Source of the DNA: Pseudomonas sp. NC02
Lineage (GTDB): Bacteria > Pseudomonadota > Gammaproteobacteria > Pseudomonadales > Pseudomonadaceae
Reading direction: 5' to 3'
Length of the DNA stretch: 64,000 nucleotides
Assembly: GCF_002874965.1 (NCBI RefSeq)
Contig: NZ_CP025624.1
Coordinates: forward strand, 6,696,001 to 6,760,000
Shown here: piece by piece, positions 46,007 through 55,512 of the stretch
How positions within the stretch are numbered: the stretch's first letter is position 1
How the letters are laid out: each line of letters opens with the position of its first letter
The notes under the pieces: model-generated
What the model saw: the letters and a program-made list of their open reading frames with translations, nothing else
What the model was told of the DNA's origin: nothing
Databases searched by the model: none
Position numbers and translations under genes: made by a program

Positions 46007-49000
46007 AGCCGCTCCGGCAGGCTGAAGCCGTTAAGCACGCGGCTCTTGAACGGGTTGAAGGCACTGTTGGCCCGCAACTCGTAGGAGATGCTCGCGCCGT
46101 CGACCCGCAGACGCAGGTTGAAGCGGTCCGGCGAGTTGCCGGCGGTCAGGTCCGATTGCTCCAGCAGGCGAAACCATGCCCACGGGCCGTCCAGCGTCAC
46201 GCCGGAGCGCCCGCTGGCTGACGGCGGCATGATGGAAATGCGCACCACGCCAATGCTGCCGGGATTCGGCCACTGCATCGCGACCGGCCGGCTCGGGCCG
46301 TGGTCATAGCTCAGTTGCTGGCCGTCCAGGTCCAGCAGGAACTGGGTGATGGTCGCGTCCATCGCCACCGGTTTGAGTTCAAAGCGCACGATCGGCTGGG
46401 TGCCACCGGCACGGAAAAACGCATCCCGAATGGTCGCCGCACGCTGGAACGTTTGCAGCACGCCCGGCGCGATGCCGAGCTTCTGCGCCGCGCCCGGCTG
46501 CCAGCGCCAGGTTTGCGTGGAGGTGTCGACGTAAGGTTGCAGGTACTTGCGGAAGTAATTGTCCATCACCCCGCCCACCCCGAAGAACTGGCCGAAGTCA
46601 TCCAGGGTCGCGTCCCGCGCACTGCCGGGCGACATCGGATAACGCCCGGCCAGGGACTGGCGATACACGTTCACCACTTCGCTGACCCACGCCGCATTCA
46701 GCTGGTTGCGCACCCCGCCCATCATGCTGTTGGTGGTGGAGTTGACCACTGACTTGACCATGCCCTGCACCAGCGGCGGCTGGCGTTCGGCATTCAGGCT
46801 GACCCGCGTGGCCGCAGCCGCCGCCTGGTTTTTCGCTTCGCCGAGCAACGCATCGCCACTGGCACCGACCATGGCGCTGACCTGCACATACAGCGCGTTC
46901 ATGTCCGCCAGCAGGCCATCGATGGCCGCCGGTTCGCCTTCGTTCTTGCTGACGATGCTGTTGAGTTCGGCGAAGTGCGCCGTCACCGGATCTTCACTGG
47001 CCGCTGGTGCATTCGCAGTTGGCTGGTCCTGGCCAAGCAGGCTGCCGAGGCGTTCCTTGAGCTTGTCCACGCCACCTTCCACCGGCGCGCCCTTGGCGGC
47101 CAGCAAGCGTTCTTCCGCTTGCAAGTCGGTCTCTTTGGAGACCGCCACCAGCAGCTTCTTCAGCGGCGAGGTCGGCCCGGAAATCACCCGCAAGACGTCG
47201 GCCGCCTGGGCCACGCTGGTGATCGGCACAAAGTCGATATCCGCCAGCAACGCATCCCACTGGCGTTGATAGTCCTGGAAGTACAGGCGGCGCACATCGG
47301 CGGCGAGGCTGACGACGTTTTGTTGGTCGGCCTGCTCGCGGCCCAGCACCCATTGCTCTTCAGCGAGGGTGCCGGTCTGGTTCAGGCTGGTCAGCAGGAA
47401 GCCCTGGCGATAACCCTTGGCGGTGAAGAAACCGCTCAACGGTTCGCCCAACGGCTTGCCGCTCTTGCGACTGAACACCAGCGCGGCATCGCGGCCCGCC
47501 GCTTCGTTGATGCGAAAGTCCGGCACGCCTTCCGGCAGTTTCTGGCGCTTGATGCGGTCGTAGACGCGCTGGGCCACCGGCAGTTGCTGCAGTTGCCGGC
47601 GCAGGTCGTCGATCAAGCGCGGGTCGAGACGGGCGCTGGGCGGATGCCGCTCGAACAAGGCCTGCAAGTGCCCGATCAGGGCCTGCCGTTGGTCCGCCGG
47701 CAGGTCGCGCGGCAGGTTGCGGTCCCAGTCGAGGGCGATCCAGGCCTTGATGAAGTCCGGGTCGTAATGCTCGCTGTCGGCGAGCATCAGGTAGGCCTTC
47801 AAGCCTTCATAGAGGAAGTCGGAATTGCCGCCGCCGTGCAGTTGCTCTTCGATGCGCGTCACCAAACGGGGCGCGAACACGGCGATCAACAGCTTGCGGT
47901 AGACGCTGGCGGATTCGGCTTCGAGCATGTCGCCCTGATACAGGCCCAAGCCTTCGGACCAGCTCGGCGAGTCGCCCGCCAGGTTCTTCACCGCATTGAG
48001 CAACGGCAATACCGCGAGTACTTCGCGCTGCGCCGGGCTCAGGTTCTGCACGGTCTGGCCCAACGGCGCGACCTTCTGGTCAACCTGGGCGATGTAGGCC
48101 TGGTTGGCGCGATAACTCACCCACCATAACGTGCTGACGACCAGTACCAGCGCCACGGTTGCGGCCAGCACACCCCGGGCAATCCACTTGCGACGGCGCT
48201 CGACCTTCGGGTTGACGCCCACCAGGCCACGCTCGGCAAACGCCACGGCGGTGAACAGTTTTTCGATGAAGTAACTGCGCCCGGTGCCGGTCTGGCGCGC
48301 CAGGTGCTGGCGGTCCAGGTTCATGCTCTGGGCCATGGCGCCGATCAAGCGGTCAATCGGGCTGCCTTCCTGGGTGCCGCTGGTGAAGTACACACCGCGC
48401 AGCAAGACGCGCTCTTCAAAGGCGTTGGGTTTGAACACGCCTTCGAGGAAGCCTTGCAGGCAATCCTTCAACGCGCCGAACTGCTGCGGGAAACCGTAGA
48501 TCAGGTCGCGCCGCGCCGGGTCGCGTTCCTGTTGCAGACGCTCCACCAGGCGCTCGTTGAGGCGCTGTTCCAGGCCGGCGAACTCGCTTTGCAGATGGGC
48601 CAGCGGGCTGTCGCTGTTCTTGCCGTCGTCCAGGGCGAAGGTCATGCCCCACACTTGGGCGCGCTCTTCCTTGCTCAGGTTGTCGAAGAACTCCATGAAG
48701 CCCGGCACCAGGTCGAGCTTGGTGAGCATCAGGTAGATCGGGAAGCGCACGCCCAGTTGGGTGTACAGCTCCTGGATACGCAGGCGGATCGCGGCGGCAT
48801 GGGCGGCACGCTCGGCGTCGCTGCCCAGCAGCAGGTCCGAGAGGCTGATGGCGATAAACGCACCATCAATCGGGCGCCGGGAACGCTGCTTTTTCAGCAG
48901 GTCGAGAAAGCCCAGCCAGGCGGCTTTATCCACCGTGGAGTTGCTGTCCTGGGTGGTGTAGCGGCCAGCGGTGTCGAGCAATACGGCCTGATCGGTAAAC

Positions 49001-49503
49001 CACCAATCGCAATTGCGCGTACCGCCCACGCCCCGTACCGCACCGGCACCCAACTGCGCCGCCAAGGGAAAGTGCAGCCCGGAATTGACCAGCGCGGTGG
49101 TCTTGCCCGAGCCCGGTGGGCCGATGATCACATACCACGGCAGCTCATACAGGTTGCGGCGCTCGTCACCGCCCAGCTTGGCCTTTTTCAACAGGGCCAG
49201 GGCTTCGTCCATGCGCTGGCGCAGGGTCGCCAGCTCTTCGGCGGTGGCGACGCTGGCGGGGTCTGGCGGGGTTTCCGCCGCGAGGCTGCGCATCACTTCG
49301 GCAGCCTGGCGCCGGGCCTGGATAATCCGGAACACGCGGTAGGCAATCCACACCGCGAACACCAGGATGATCAGCGCCCAGCGGCGCCCTTCCGGCACCA
49401 GCACATCGAGCAACGGGCCCACAAACCAGATGATCAGGCTCAAGGCGATCAGGCCCAGCAGCGGGATCACCCAGCGAATCACAAAACTGAAAAACGCCTT
49501 CAC
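46003..49503 (-). CDS. tssM: T6SS membrane complex protein TssM (IcmF)
   Basis: A 1166-residue inner-membrane protein with helices near residues 4-30, 43-60 and 439-462. A cytoplasmic NTPase-like domain between the second and third has an intact Walker A, GPPGSGKT at 128-135; the rest is a large periplasmic domain that reaches TssJ. With TssL and TssJ it builds the trans-envelope channel. It overlaps both tagF and tssL by 4 bp. Confidence 0.96.
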   Translation of the reverse strand: MKAFFSFVIRWVIPLLGLIALSLIIWFVGPLLDVLVPEGRRWALIILVFAVWIAYRVFRIIQARRQAAEVMRSLAAETPPDPASVATAEELATLRQRMDEALALLKKAKLGGDERRNLYELPWYVIIGPPGSGKTTALVNSGLHFPLAAQLGAGAVRGVGGTRNCDWWFTDQAVLLDTAGRYTTQDSNSTVDKAAWLGFLDLLKKQRSRRPIDGAFIAISLSDLLLGSDAERAAHAAAIRLRIQELYTQLGVRFPIYLMLTKLDLVPGFMEFFDNLSKEERAQVWGMTFALDDGKNSDSPLAHLQSEFAGLEQRLNERLVERLQQERDPARRDLIYGFPQQFGALKDCLQGFLEGVFKPNAFEERVLLRGVYFTSGTQEGSPIDRLIGAMAQSMNLDRQHLARQTGTGRSYFIEKLFTAVAFAERGLVGVNPKVERRRKWIARGVLAATVALVLVVSTLWWVSYRANQAYIAQVDQKVAPLGQTVQNLSPAQREVLAVLPLLNAVKNLAGDSPSWSEGLGLYQGDMLEAESASVYRKLLIAVFAPRLVTRIEEQLHGGGNSDFLYEGLKAYLMLADSEHYDPDFIKAWIALDWDRNLPRDLPADQRQALIGHLQALFERHPPSARLDPRLIDDLRRQLQQLPVAQRVYDRIKRQKLPEGVPDFRINEAAGRDAALVFSRKSGKPLGEPLSGFFTAKGYRQGFLLTSLNQTGTLAEEQWVLGREQADQQNVVSLAADVRRLYFQDYQRQWDALLADIDFVPITSVAQAADVLRVISGPTSPLKKLLVAVSKETDLQAEERLLAAKGAPVEGGVDKLKERLGSLLGQDQPTANAPAASEDPVTAHFAELNSIVSKNEGEPAAIDGLLADMNALYVQVSAMVGASGDALLGEAKNQAAAAATRVSLNAERQPPLVQGMVKSVVNSTTNSMMGGVRNQLNAAWVSEVVNVYRQSLAGRYPMSPGSARDATLDDFGQFFGVGGVMDNYFRKYLQPYVDTSTQTWRWQPGAAQKLGIAPGVLQTFQRAATIRDAFFRAGGTQPIVRFELKPVAMDATITQFLLDLDGQQLSYDHGPSRPVAMQWPNPGSIGVVRISIMPPSASGRSGVTLDGPWAWFRLLEQSDLTAGNSPDRFNLRLRVDGASISYELRANSAFNPFKSRVLNGFSLPERL

Positions 49504-50789
49504 TCGACGCCCTCCGCCAATACGGTGATTTCTACCCGGCGATTGCGCGCACGGCCTTCGGCTGTGGCGTTGGTCGCCACCGGCTCGGTGTCGCTGCGGC
49601 CTTCGGCGCTGAAGCGTTCCGGCTGGCCGGTCTTGGCCGCGAGAATCTCCAGCACCGACTTGGCCCGCGCCTCGGACAGCGCCCAGTTGGACGGAAAGCG
49701 CAGGGTCGCAATCGGACGGTTATCGCTATGGCCGGTGACCCGCACCTGGCCCTTGACCTTGCGGATGGCGTCGGCAATACGCAGCATCAGCGGCTGGAAG
49801 TCATCGACGATGCTGGAGCTGGCCGAGGCGAACAGTTCATCACCACGGATGGTCACCACGGAGCGGTCGACGGCATCTTCCACGGCTACGCGACCGGCCT
49901 TGATGTCTTCCACCAGGAAGCCCGCCAGACGCGGTCGCTCGATGATTTTCGGCTGGGCCACCGGACGGTCGATGGCCTGCACCGGGATCTCCCCCAGGGC
50001 ATGAATATTCTTGAACACCGGCTCGGCATCCGACGCCAGTTTCATCCGCAACCCGAACAGCAATGCCAACAGCAGTGCCAGGCCGATGGCCACGGCGATC
50101 CATGGCGGCATGAACTGCGCCAGGCGATCACGGGCCACGGTCACGCCGCGCCAATGGGGTGACAGCTCGCGCTCATGCTCGCCACGGGCACTGCGAATCG
50201 CCGCAGCGGTACGCTCGCGCAAGGCTTCCAGCTGGCTGCGGCCATCGTTCATCACGCGGTAGCGACCTTCGAAACCCAGGCACAGGCACAGGTACAGCAG
50301 TTCCAGCAGGTACAGGCGTTCCCGCGGGCTTTGCAGGCAGTGATCCAGCAGTTGGAAGACCTTTTCGCCGCCCCAGGCCTCGTTGTGCACGGTGATCAGC
50401 AGGCTCTGCTTGCCCCAGTCACTGGCGCTGCCCCACGGCGTACTCAGCACGGCTTCATCGAGGGCGGTGCACAGCGCATAACGCGCCAGCAGCACATCGT
50501 TGCGGGCAACGCCGGCCGCCTCGGCACGTTCTTCGAACTGGCGCAGGTAAGCCAGCAGCTGCGCACGCAGGCTCGCTGGCGCAGGGTGCGAGATCGTGTT
50601 GCGCAGGCGCGTCAGCAGCGCCAACAACGGGCCGGCGGCGCTTTCCAGCGGGTTCAGGCCCTGGGCCTTGCCGGTCAGGATCGGCGCAGCGGGCATCGAC
50701 AGCGGCGCCGGCTCTGCGCGAACAGGCTCCGGCGCGCGGCCACCGGGACGCGGCATGAACTGGGTGCGGTCATCGTCATTCGGATGCAT
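49500..50789 (-). CDS. tssL: T6SS membrane complex protein TssL with C-terminal OmpA domain
   Basis: A 429-residue protein: cytoplasmic DotU-type domain (about 50-220; ARYALCTALDEAVLSTPWG), one membrane helix near 226-250 (IAVAIGLALLLALLFGLRM) and a periplasmic OmpA-like domain (VTGHSDNRPIATLRFPSNWA, RNRRVEITVL). The fused peptidoglycan-binding domain means no separate TagL/TagN anchor is needed. It starts 6 bp after tssK and overlaps tssM. Confidence 0.96.
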   Translation of the reverse strand: MHPNDDDRTQFMPRPGGRAPEPVRAEPAPLSMPAAPILTGKAQGLNPLESAAGPLLALLTRLRNTISHPAPASLRAQLLAYLRQFEERAEAAGVARNDVLLARYALCTALDEAVLSTPWGSASDWGKQSLLITVHNEAWGGEKVFQLLDHCLQSPRERLYLLELLYLCLCLGFEGRYRVMNDGRSQLEALRERTAAAIRSARGEHERELSPHWRGVTVARDRLAQFMPPWIAVAIGLALLLALLFGLRMKLASDAEPVFKNIHALGEIPVQAIDRPVAQPKIIERPRLAGFLVEDIKAGRVAVEDAVDRSVVTIRGDELFASASSSIVDDFQPLMLRIADAIRKVKGQVRVTGHSDNRPIATLRFPSNWALSEARAKSVLEILAAKTGQPERFSAEGRSDTEPVATNATAEGRARNRRVEITVLAEGVE

Positions 50790-50795
50790 CGCGGA

Positions 50796-52130
50796 TTACC
50801 CTCGGATGGCCCAGAAAGCCAGGTTCAACCCCGGGAACTGGCCGGCGATGTGGAACGCAAAGCCACCGGAATTACCCAGTTGCTGCCAGTGCTCGCTGCC
50901 CCGGTCCAGCTCGTAGTAGGTGGAGCCTGCGTGGTACGGAATCTGCCGTGGCGCCACCGGCAGCGGCAGCAGGCCGATGCCCGGCAGTTGCAGGTTGACC
51001 AGGTCGCGGATGTGTTCCACCGAGCCAACTTTGCTTTGCTGGCCGAAACGTGCGCGCAGGGTTTCGCCCGGCACATCGGCGCGCACCACCAGGATGAAAC
51101 TGGCGCTGTCGATCAGGGTTTTGTCGGCCAGCATCGCCACGTGCACGCCGTAGGCTTTCTCGACAATCGGGATCGGCGTGGCCTTGCTGTCGATCAGCAT
51201 CGACAGCGCCTCGCGCAGGGCCTGCATCACCGGGGTGAAGCTCAAGGCCAGGTCGTCATGCTGGTATTGCGGGTATTCGTGGGGGCGGCGACCCGTGGTG
51301 GAGAAGGTCGAGAACTCGCCGGCCAGGCTCACCAGCTCACTGAAGAAACGCTCCGGGTGCAGCGGGCTCAACTGACTCAGGTGCTGGATCAGCGGCTGGG
51401 CGCGGTTGACCAGTTGCAGCAGCATGAAGTCGGCAATCTCCGAAGCACCACCGGCGCCCGAAGCCACCACGCGCCCGGCCAACGCTTCGCCGCGCTGGTG
51501 CAGCAGGCCCAGCAGTTCGCTGCGAAACGCGGTCAGCGGTTTGCTGGCCGTCACGTCGAGGACCGGCGGGATGTAGCTCTCGTCCAGCACCAGGGCGCGA
51601 TCGGCGCGTTTTTCCTTGATGCGCACCAGGCCAATGGCCGCGTAATCGCTGATGCCATCCTGGGCGGTCAACAGGCGCAAGGCGCGGGAGCCGACCGCCA
51701 CCGGCGCACGGTTTTCGAAGGGCGCGTTGTCGTCGCGCACTTCACGCACCTGGCTGACATAGCGCGCGGCTTCCAGGGCCTCGCCTTCGTCGACGGTGTC
51801 GCGGGCGCCGGCACGCTTGAGGGGCAACGCCAGGTACACCAGGCCATCGCGCAAGTTGTCGTCGATATTCAGCGGGCTCGGCGCCAGGTCGTCCTGGGGG
51901 ATATTGAACGGCGTGCCATCCGGTAACAGGCCACGTGCCGAGACGATCGCCAGCTTGCCCTGGGCCAGCAGGCCCTGGTCGATCAACAGTTCGGAAAAGC
52001 CCCAGGCCCCCGCCGACAACGGGCGGCTGCGCGCATCGATCAGGTTTTCCAGGTAACGGTCATGCTGCTGGAAGTGCTGCGTTCCGATGAACATGCCTTC
52101 CGACCAGACCACGCGATTGTTCCAGGACAT
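50796..52130 (-). CDS. tssK: T6SS baseplate protein TssK
   Basis: A 444-residue trimeric adaptor linking the baseplate to the membrane complex, starting MSWNNRVVWSEGMFIGTQHF, the canonical TssK N-terminus (VxWxEGMFLxPQHFQ). Further family stretches are QHDRYLENLID and ATSTYYELDRG-like residues near the C-terminus (HAGSTYYELDRGSEHWQ). The ATG at 52130 is used; the frame opens 43 codons further upstream through tssJ. Confidence 0.95.
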   Translation of the reverse strand: MSWNNRVVWSEGMFIGTQHFQQHDRYLENLIDARSRPLSAGAWGFSELLIDQGLLAQGKLAIVSARGLLPDGTPFNIPQDDLAPSPLNIDDNLRDGLVYLALPLKRAGARDTVDEGEALEAARYVSQVREVRDDNAPFENRAPVAVGSRALRLLTAQDGISDYAAIGLVRIKEKRADRALVLDESYIPPVLDVTASKPLTAFRSELLGLLHQRGEALAGRVVASGAGGASEIADFMLLQLVNRAQPLIQHLSQLSPLHPERFFSELVSLAGEFSTFSTTGRRPHEYPQYQHDDLALSFTPVMQALREALSMLIDSKATPIPIVEKAYGVHVAMLADKTLIDSASFILVVRADVPGETLRARFGQQSKVGSVEHIRDLVNLQLPGIGLLPLPVAPRQIPYHAGSTYYELDRGSEHWQQLGNSGGFAFHIAGQFPGLNLAFWAIRG

Positions 52131-52144
52131 GGGGGCTCCGATTC

Positions 52145-52651
52145 TTATTGGGCAGGGCTGGATGGGGGGACCACGACGTCGGCACGCACGGCATGCACAT
52201 CGAGGCTGATCTGGTATTCGGTGTATTGGCGTGCCGGCACGTTGAGCACCGTGCGCCACTCGGCGCGGTCCAGTTCGCGATAGCCCACCAGCAGGCCGAT
52301 CTGGCGGGTGGACGGGTCGAGGTCGCGCTGGATGCTCAATTGCTGGCCGGGCAGGATCACCACTTCGTCCTGGTCGAGCAGGTCGAGGCCGAGGGTCGAC
52401 TGGGCGCGATCGGCCAGGGCGAAGTAGTCGGAACGGCTGAAGGTGGCGGCGTTTTTCAGTTCGAAAATCCGCACCCGTACCGGGGCTGCCTGGCCATTGG
52501 CGCCGGGGTTGAGCCCGGCGATGGCATGGAAATGCAGCTCGACGGCGGCGGTGTCTGCCTCAGCTTCGGCGGCCTCGGGCTTGGCCGCATCCTTGGCACA
52601 CGCCGTCAGCAGAAGCGCGGTGGCGACTGCGAGTAAAAACCTGGGAATCAT
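52145..52651 (-). CDS. tssJ: T6SS outer-membrane lipoprotein TssJ
   Basis: A 168-residue lipoprotein with lipid cysteine 18 (ATALLLTAC) and the transthyretin-like TssJ core: PVRVRIFELKNAATFSRSDY, LDLLDQDEVVILPGQQL and IGLLVGYRELDRAEWR. It anchors TssM at the outer membrane. It lies 52 bp after fha and 14 bp before tssK. Confidence 0.95.
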   Translation of the reverse strand: MIPRFLLAVATALLLTACAKDAAKPEAAEAEADTAAVELHFHAIAGLNPGANGQAAPVRVRIFELKNAATFSRSDYFALADRAQSTLGLDLLDQDEVVILPGQQLSIQRDLDPSTRQIGLLVGYRELDRAEWRTVLNVPARQYTEYQISLDVHAVRADVVVPPSSPAQ

Positions 52652-52703
52652 CCTGCGTCCTCAATGACGTACTTAGCTATCCGTTGTTCCATGTACTGCG
52701 TTG

Positions 52704-54035
52704 TTAGTGACGCTGTCGGCTGCTGTGCGCTTCGTAGGCACGGCTGAATTCACGCCCGAACAGGTCCTGGAAATCTTCCTGGGCCTCGCGGGAAATATTG
52801 CTGTAGAGCTCGGTGAACTGCTGCCAGTACTGGGCCTGGCGCGAGCCGTTGAAAATGCTCGACAGCCCGCCGGGCTTGCCCATGCGCTCTTCGAGCTGCG
52901 CCGGTTCAAAGCGCGTCAGCAGGTGCTTGATGGCGGCTTCGACCCCGGCCATGACGGCCAGTTGGTGGGCGCGCAGATCGTCGAAACTGTCGCGCACGGC
53001 CAAGTCCGGCGCCATAAACGCCTGATTGCTGTGGCGTAGGAGCAGCAGTAGCGCTTCATCGGCATTCGGGGCGAATTTCAACGGATTGTTTTCCACCGGT
53101 TGAATCACCGTCTGCTGCATGCGGAACTCGCCCTTGAGGCTGCTGCGGGCACGCAACACGTCGATCAGGCCTTCGACCATCAGCCGGTAACTGCGGCCGA
53201 TGCTTTCCATCTGGGCTTCGGCCTGGGCCTTGTCCAGGCGCAACTGATCGAGGCCCGCACCACGCAGGAAGGCTTGCAACAGGTCGGGCTGGCTGGCATC
53301 AGCCACCGGGAGCGGGCGCTCGACCTTGGGCGGCTCGATGACCGGCGGCTGTGGCGGTGTTGGCGGCGGCGGTGCAACAGGCTTGGGTGCCGGGGCATCG
53401 CCGAACAGATCCCAGTCTTCGGGGATTACTGAGCCCGAGACCACCGGCGCAGGCGGCTCAGCCACGGGCAGCGGTGTCGGCGGGCGGAAGTCGTGCTGCT
53501 CGGCCGGCACGTGATCGTGCACGGTGGCCGGCGGTACGCTGGTGGGCGCGAGGAAGTCGAACAGGTCCGGCAGGGTGTCCATCGACGAGGCGCCCTGGAA
53601 CTGCGGCGCGATCACCGGAGGTGGCGTCGGGGCCTTCACGGCGGCGCCCATCAGGGCTTCGAAACTGTTGGAAGCGTCACCGGTGAAAGACGGGGTATCT
53701 GTCACTTTCAGGTTGAAATCGATACGCGCCTGGATCTCGTAATCGCCGATGCGGATCAGTTCGCCGTCCTGCAATGGCTCGCTGCTTCCCCGCCGCAAAC
53801 GAATACCGGCATGCACTAACTCAACTCCATTAGTGCTGTTATCAGTTAAGTAGTAACGACCATCTTTGTACTGAATAACGCAATGTTGCGTGGAAACAAG
53901 ACGTTCTGGATCAGGCAGTACCCAGTCATTTTCGGAACCGCGGCCAATAGCCATCACTCCCTGATCCAGGGACTTTTCAGAACACTGGCCAGGGGTAATC
54001 TTGTGATAACTAGTGATAGTCAAGCACAGCGACAT
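52704..54035 (-). CDS. fha: T6SS FHA-domain scaffold Fha
   Basis: A 443-residue protein with an N-terminal FHA domain (MAIGRGSENDWVLPDPER, VSTQHCVIQYKD, DNSTNGVEL) that reads phosphothreonine, a Pro-rich linker (about 130-250, with PPPPTPPQPP) and the conserved T6SS Fha C-terminal domain. Phosphorylation by PpkA makes Fha drive T6SS assembly; PppA reverses it. AAGGAGG precedes the ATG. It is the first gene of the minus-strand operon, and its leader has an unusual cluster of GGA motifs. Confidence 0.95.
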   Translation of the reverse strand: MSLCLTITSYHKITPGQCSEKSLDQGVMAIGRGSENDWVLPDPERLVSTQHCVIQYKDGRYYLTDNSTNGVELVHAGIRLRRGSSEPLQDGELIRIGDYEIQARIDFNLKVTDTPSFTGDASNSFEALMGAAVKAPTPPPVIAPQFQGASSMDTLPDLFDFLAPTSVPPATVHDHVPAEQHDFRPPTPLPVAEPPAPVVSGSVIPEDWDLFGDAPAPKPVAPPPPTPPQPPVIEPPKVERPLPVADASQPDLLQAFLRGAGLDQLRLDKAQAEAQMESIGRSYRLMVEGLIDVLRARSSLKGEFRMQQTVIQPVENNPLKFAPNADEALLLLLRHSNQAFMAPDLAVRDSFDDLRAHQLAVMAGVEAAIKHLLTRFEPAQLEERMGKPGGLSSIFNGSRQAQYWQQFTELYSNISREAQEDFQDLFGREFSRAYEAHSSRQRH

Positions 54036-54115
54036 CTTGCCTCCTTGCTGATACTTCGCGCGCGGCCGTTCCCTGGGAGAAATGCTCCGAGAGATCCACG
54101 ACAGATCCTTCCAAA
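54036..54115 (-). promoter_or_regulatory. fha leader with six GGA motifs, candidate RsmA/RsmE binding region
   Basis: On the transcribed strand GGA occurs at 54042-54044 (within the ribosome site), 54070-54072, 54086-54088, 54095-54097, 54106-54108 and 54110-54112. GGA, best in A(N)GGA form and in a hairpin loop, is what Csr/Rsm proteins recognise. Clustering over the ribosome site suggests translational repression; the role is inferred. Confidence 0.5.
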
Positions 54116-54382
54116 ACCTTGAAAGCCTGCTTCAACCCGCGTAATTGCTGATCTTAACCGGCCTGTATGACAAAAATCCTGCCTCGGCACCTGCTTCGAC
54201 TGATCAGTCGCACAAGATGTTAAGCACCGCACATCTGTCATAGAGGGCGAATAGCTTACCTTGACAAGGCATAAGTACTACACCAAAAATGCACAACTTC
54301 TTGAACACCAATGATGGCGCTTTGAAATCAGAATGATGTCAAAGCGCTAAATAAGACCAAGAAAACATGCAAAGTTCCTCGC

Positions 54383-54428
54383 GCAACTAATGCATGAGTT
54401 GCCCGTCATCTAACGGGCTGATAGGGAG
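54383..54428 (+). promoter_or_regulatory. Tandem hairpins and ribosome site before tssA
   Basis: GCAACT (54383-54388) pairs with AGTTGC (54397-54402); GCCCGT (54401-54406) pairs with ACGGGC (54413-54418). The two share bases 54401-54402, so they cannot both form completely. AGGGAG (54423-54428), a ribosome site containing GGA, follows at once. A translational switch is possible but inferred. Confidence 0.45.
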
Positions 54429-54438
54429 ATCGAATTTA

Positions 54439-55458
54439 GTGGATGTGCCTCTGCTGCTCGCCGCCGTTTCCGCGACTTCGCCCTGTGGCGAAGACTTGGA
54501 ATATGACGCCGATTACTTGCATCTTGAGCGTGCCGCACAGGGTCAACCCGAGCGCAGCATGGGCGACTCGATCCTGCCTGCCGAACCTCCGGAATGGCGC
54601 AGCATCCAGCAGCAAAGTCTCGACCTCCTGCAACGCAGCAAAGACCTGCGCATCACCCATTTCCTGTTGCAAGCCGCCCTCGCCCTCCAGGGCATTGCAG
54701 GGCTTGCCGACGCACTCGCACTGATCAACGCGCTGCTGCGCGAATACTGGGCCGACCTGCATCCGCGCCTGGATGCCGATGACGACAACGACCCCACCGT
54801 GCGCATCAACGCCCTCAGCGGCGTGGCCAGCGACGCGAACATCCGCCTGCTGCGTGAGGCCATTCTCACCCGTTCGCGCACCTTCGGGCCCGTCAGCCTG
54901 CGCGCCGCGCTGAATGCCAGCGGGCTGCAGAGTTTCCCCGGCGAAAACCTCGGTGCCGAACAGCTTAACGGCGCATTCCTCGACAGCGATGCCGAGCAAC
55001 TGCAAGCCACCCGCGACGCGCTGAACGCCGCCCGCGACGCCTGTGAGGCCATCGAACAATACGTCAGCGACCAGGTCGGTTCCGCCCAGGGCGTGGACCT
55101 CGGCCCCTTGAAGCAACTGCTCAAGCAGGCCGCGCAGATACTTAACCAATACGCCCCGCACAGCGGCGCTGCCAGCGAGCCCGAGGTTGTCAGTGACGAC
55201 AATGCCCCCTCGGTTGAATACGCCGCCGCGCCCGTTGCAGCACGCCCTACCGGCGACATCGCAAGCCGCGATGAAGTGCTGCGCAGCCTCGACAAGATCC
55301 TTGCGTACTACACCCGGCACGAGCCTTCGAGCCCGCTGCCGGTGCTGTTGAACCGGGCGAAGAATCTGGTGCACGCCGACTTTGCGGCCATCGTGCGCAA
55401 CCTGATTCCCGACGGCATGTCCCAATTTGAAAATCTGCGCGGGCCGGACAGCGAATAA
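54439..55458 (+). CDS. tssA: T6SS assembly protein TssA
   Basis: A 339-residue protein with an N-terminal ImpA domain (LLLAAVSATSPCGEDLEYDA, LPAEPPEWRS, LHPRLDADDDNDPTVRINA) and a C-terminal dodecamer-forming region. TssA primes baseplate and sheath assembly. I choose GTG 54439 (start VDVPLLLAAVS) because AGGGAG lies 10 bases upstream and the P. aeruginosa homologue starts at the equivalent point; an in-frame ATG at 54394 lies inside a hairpin loop and has no ribosome site. Confidence 0.93.
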   Translation: MDVPLLLAAVSATSPCGEDLEYDADYLHLERAAQGQPERSMGDSILPAEPPEWRSIQQQSLDLLQRSKDLRITHFLLQAALALQGIAGLADALALINALLREYWADLHPRLDADDDNDPTVRINALSGVASDANIRLLREAILTRSRTFGPVSLRAALNASGLQSFPGENLGAEQLNGAFLDSDAEQLQATRDALNAARDACEAIEQYVSDQVGSAQGVDLGPLKQLLKQAAQILNQYAPHSGAASEPEVVSDDNAPSVEYAAAPVAARPTGDIASRDEVLRSLDKILAYYTRHEPSSPLPVLLNRAKNLVHADFAAIVRNLIPDGMSQFENLRGPDSE

Positions 55459-55512
55459 GCGTACGGATCGCGCAGTTACAACACCGTCGCTCAAGCGACC
55501 AGGAGCAGCAAC

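Larger units (their letters stand above)
54036..54438. other. Divergent intergenic region of the T6SS locus (fha/tssA)
   Basis: This 403-bp gene-free stretch separates the two T6SS operons. Apart from the GGA-rich fha leader and the hairpins before tssA, it is A/T richer than its surroundings (about 54230-54380). A perfect TTGACA lies at 54261 without a convincing -10 at the right distance. No sigma-54 site or tandem operator was seen. Confidence 0.7.

Noticed and set aside
54020..54241. 73-codon minus-strand frame over the fha leader
   Set aside because: It overlaps the fha start and GGA-rich leader, with no ribosome site or domain.
54261..54290. TTGACA as the tssA promoter
   Set aside because: The -35 is perfect, but only CAAAAA or AAAAAT lies at the right distance, so no promoter is called.
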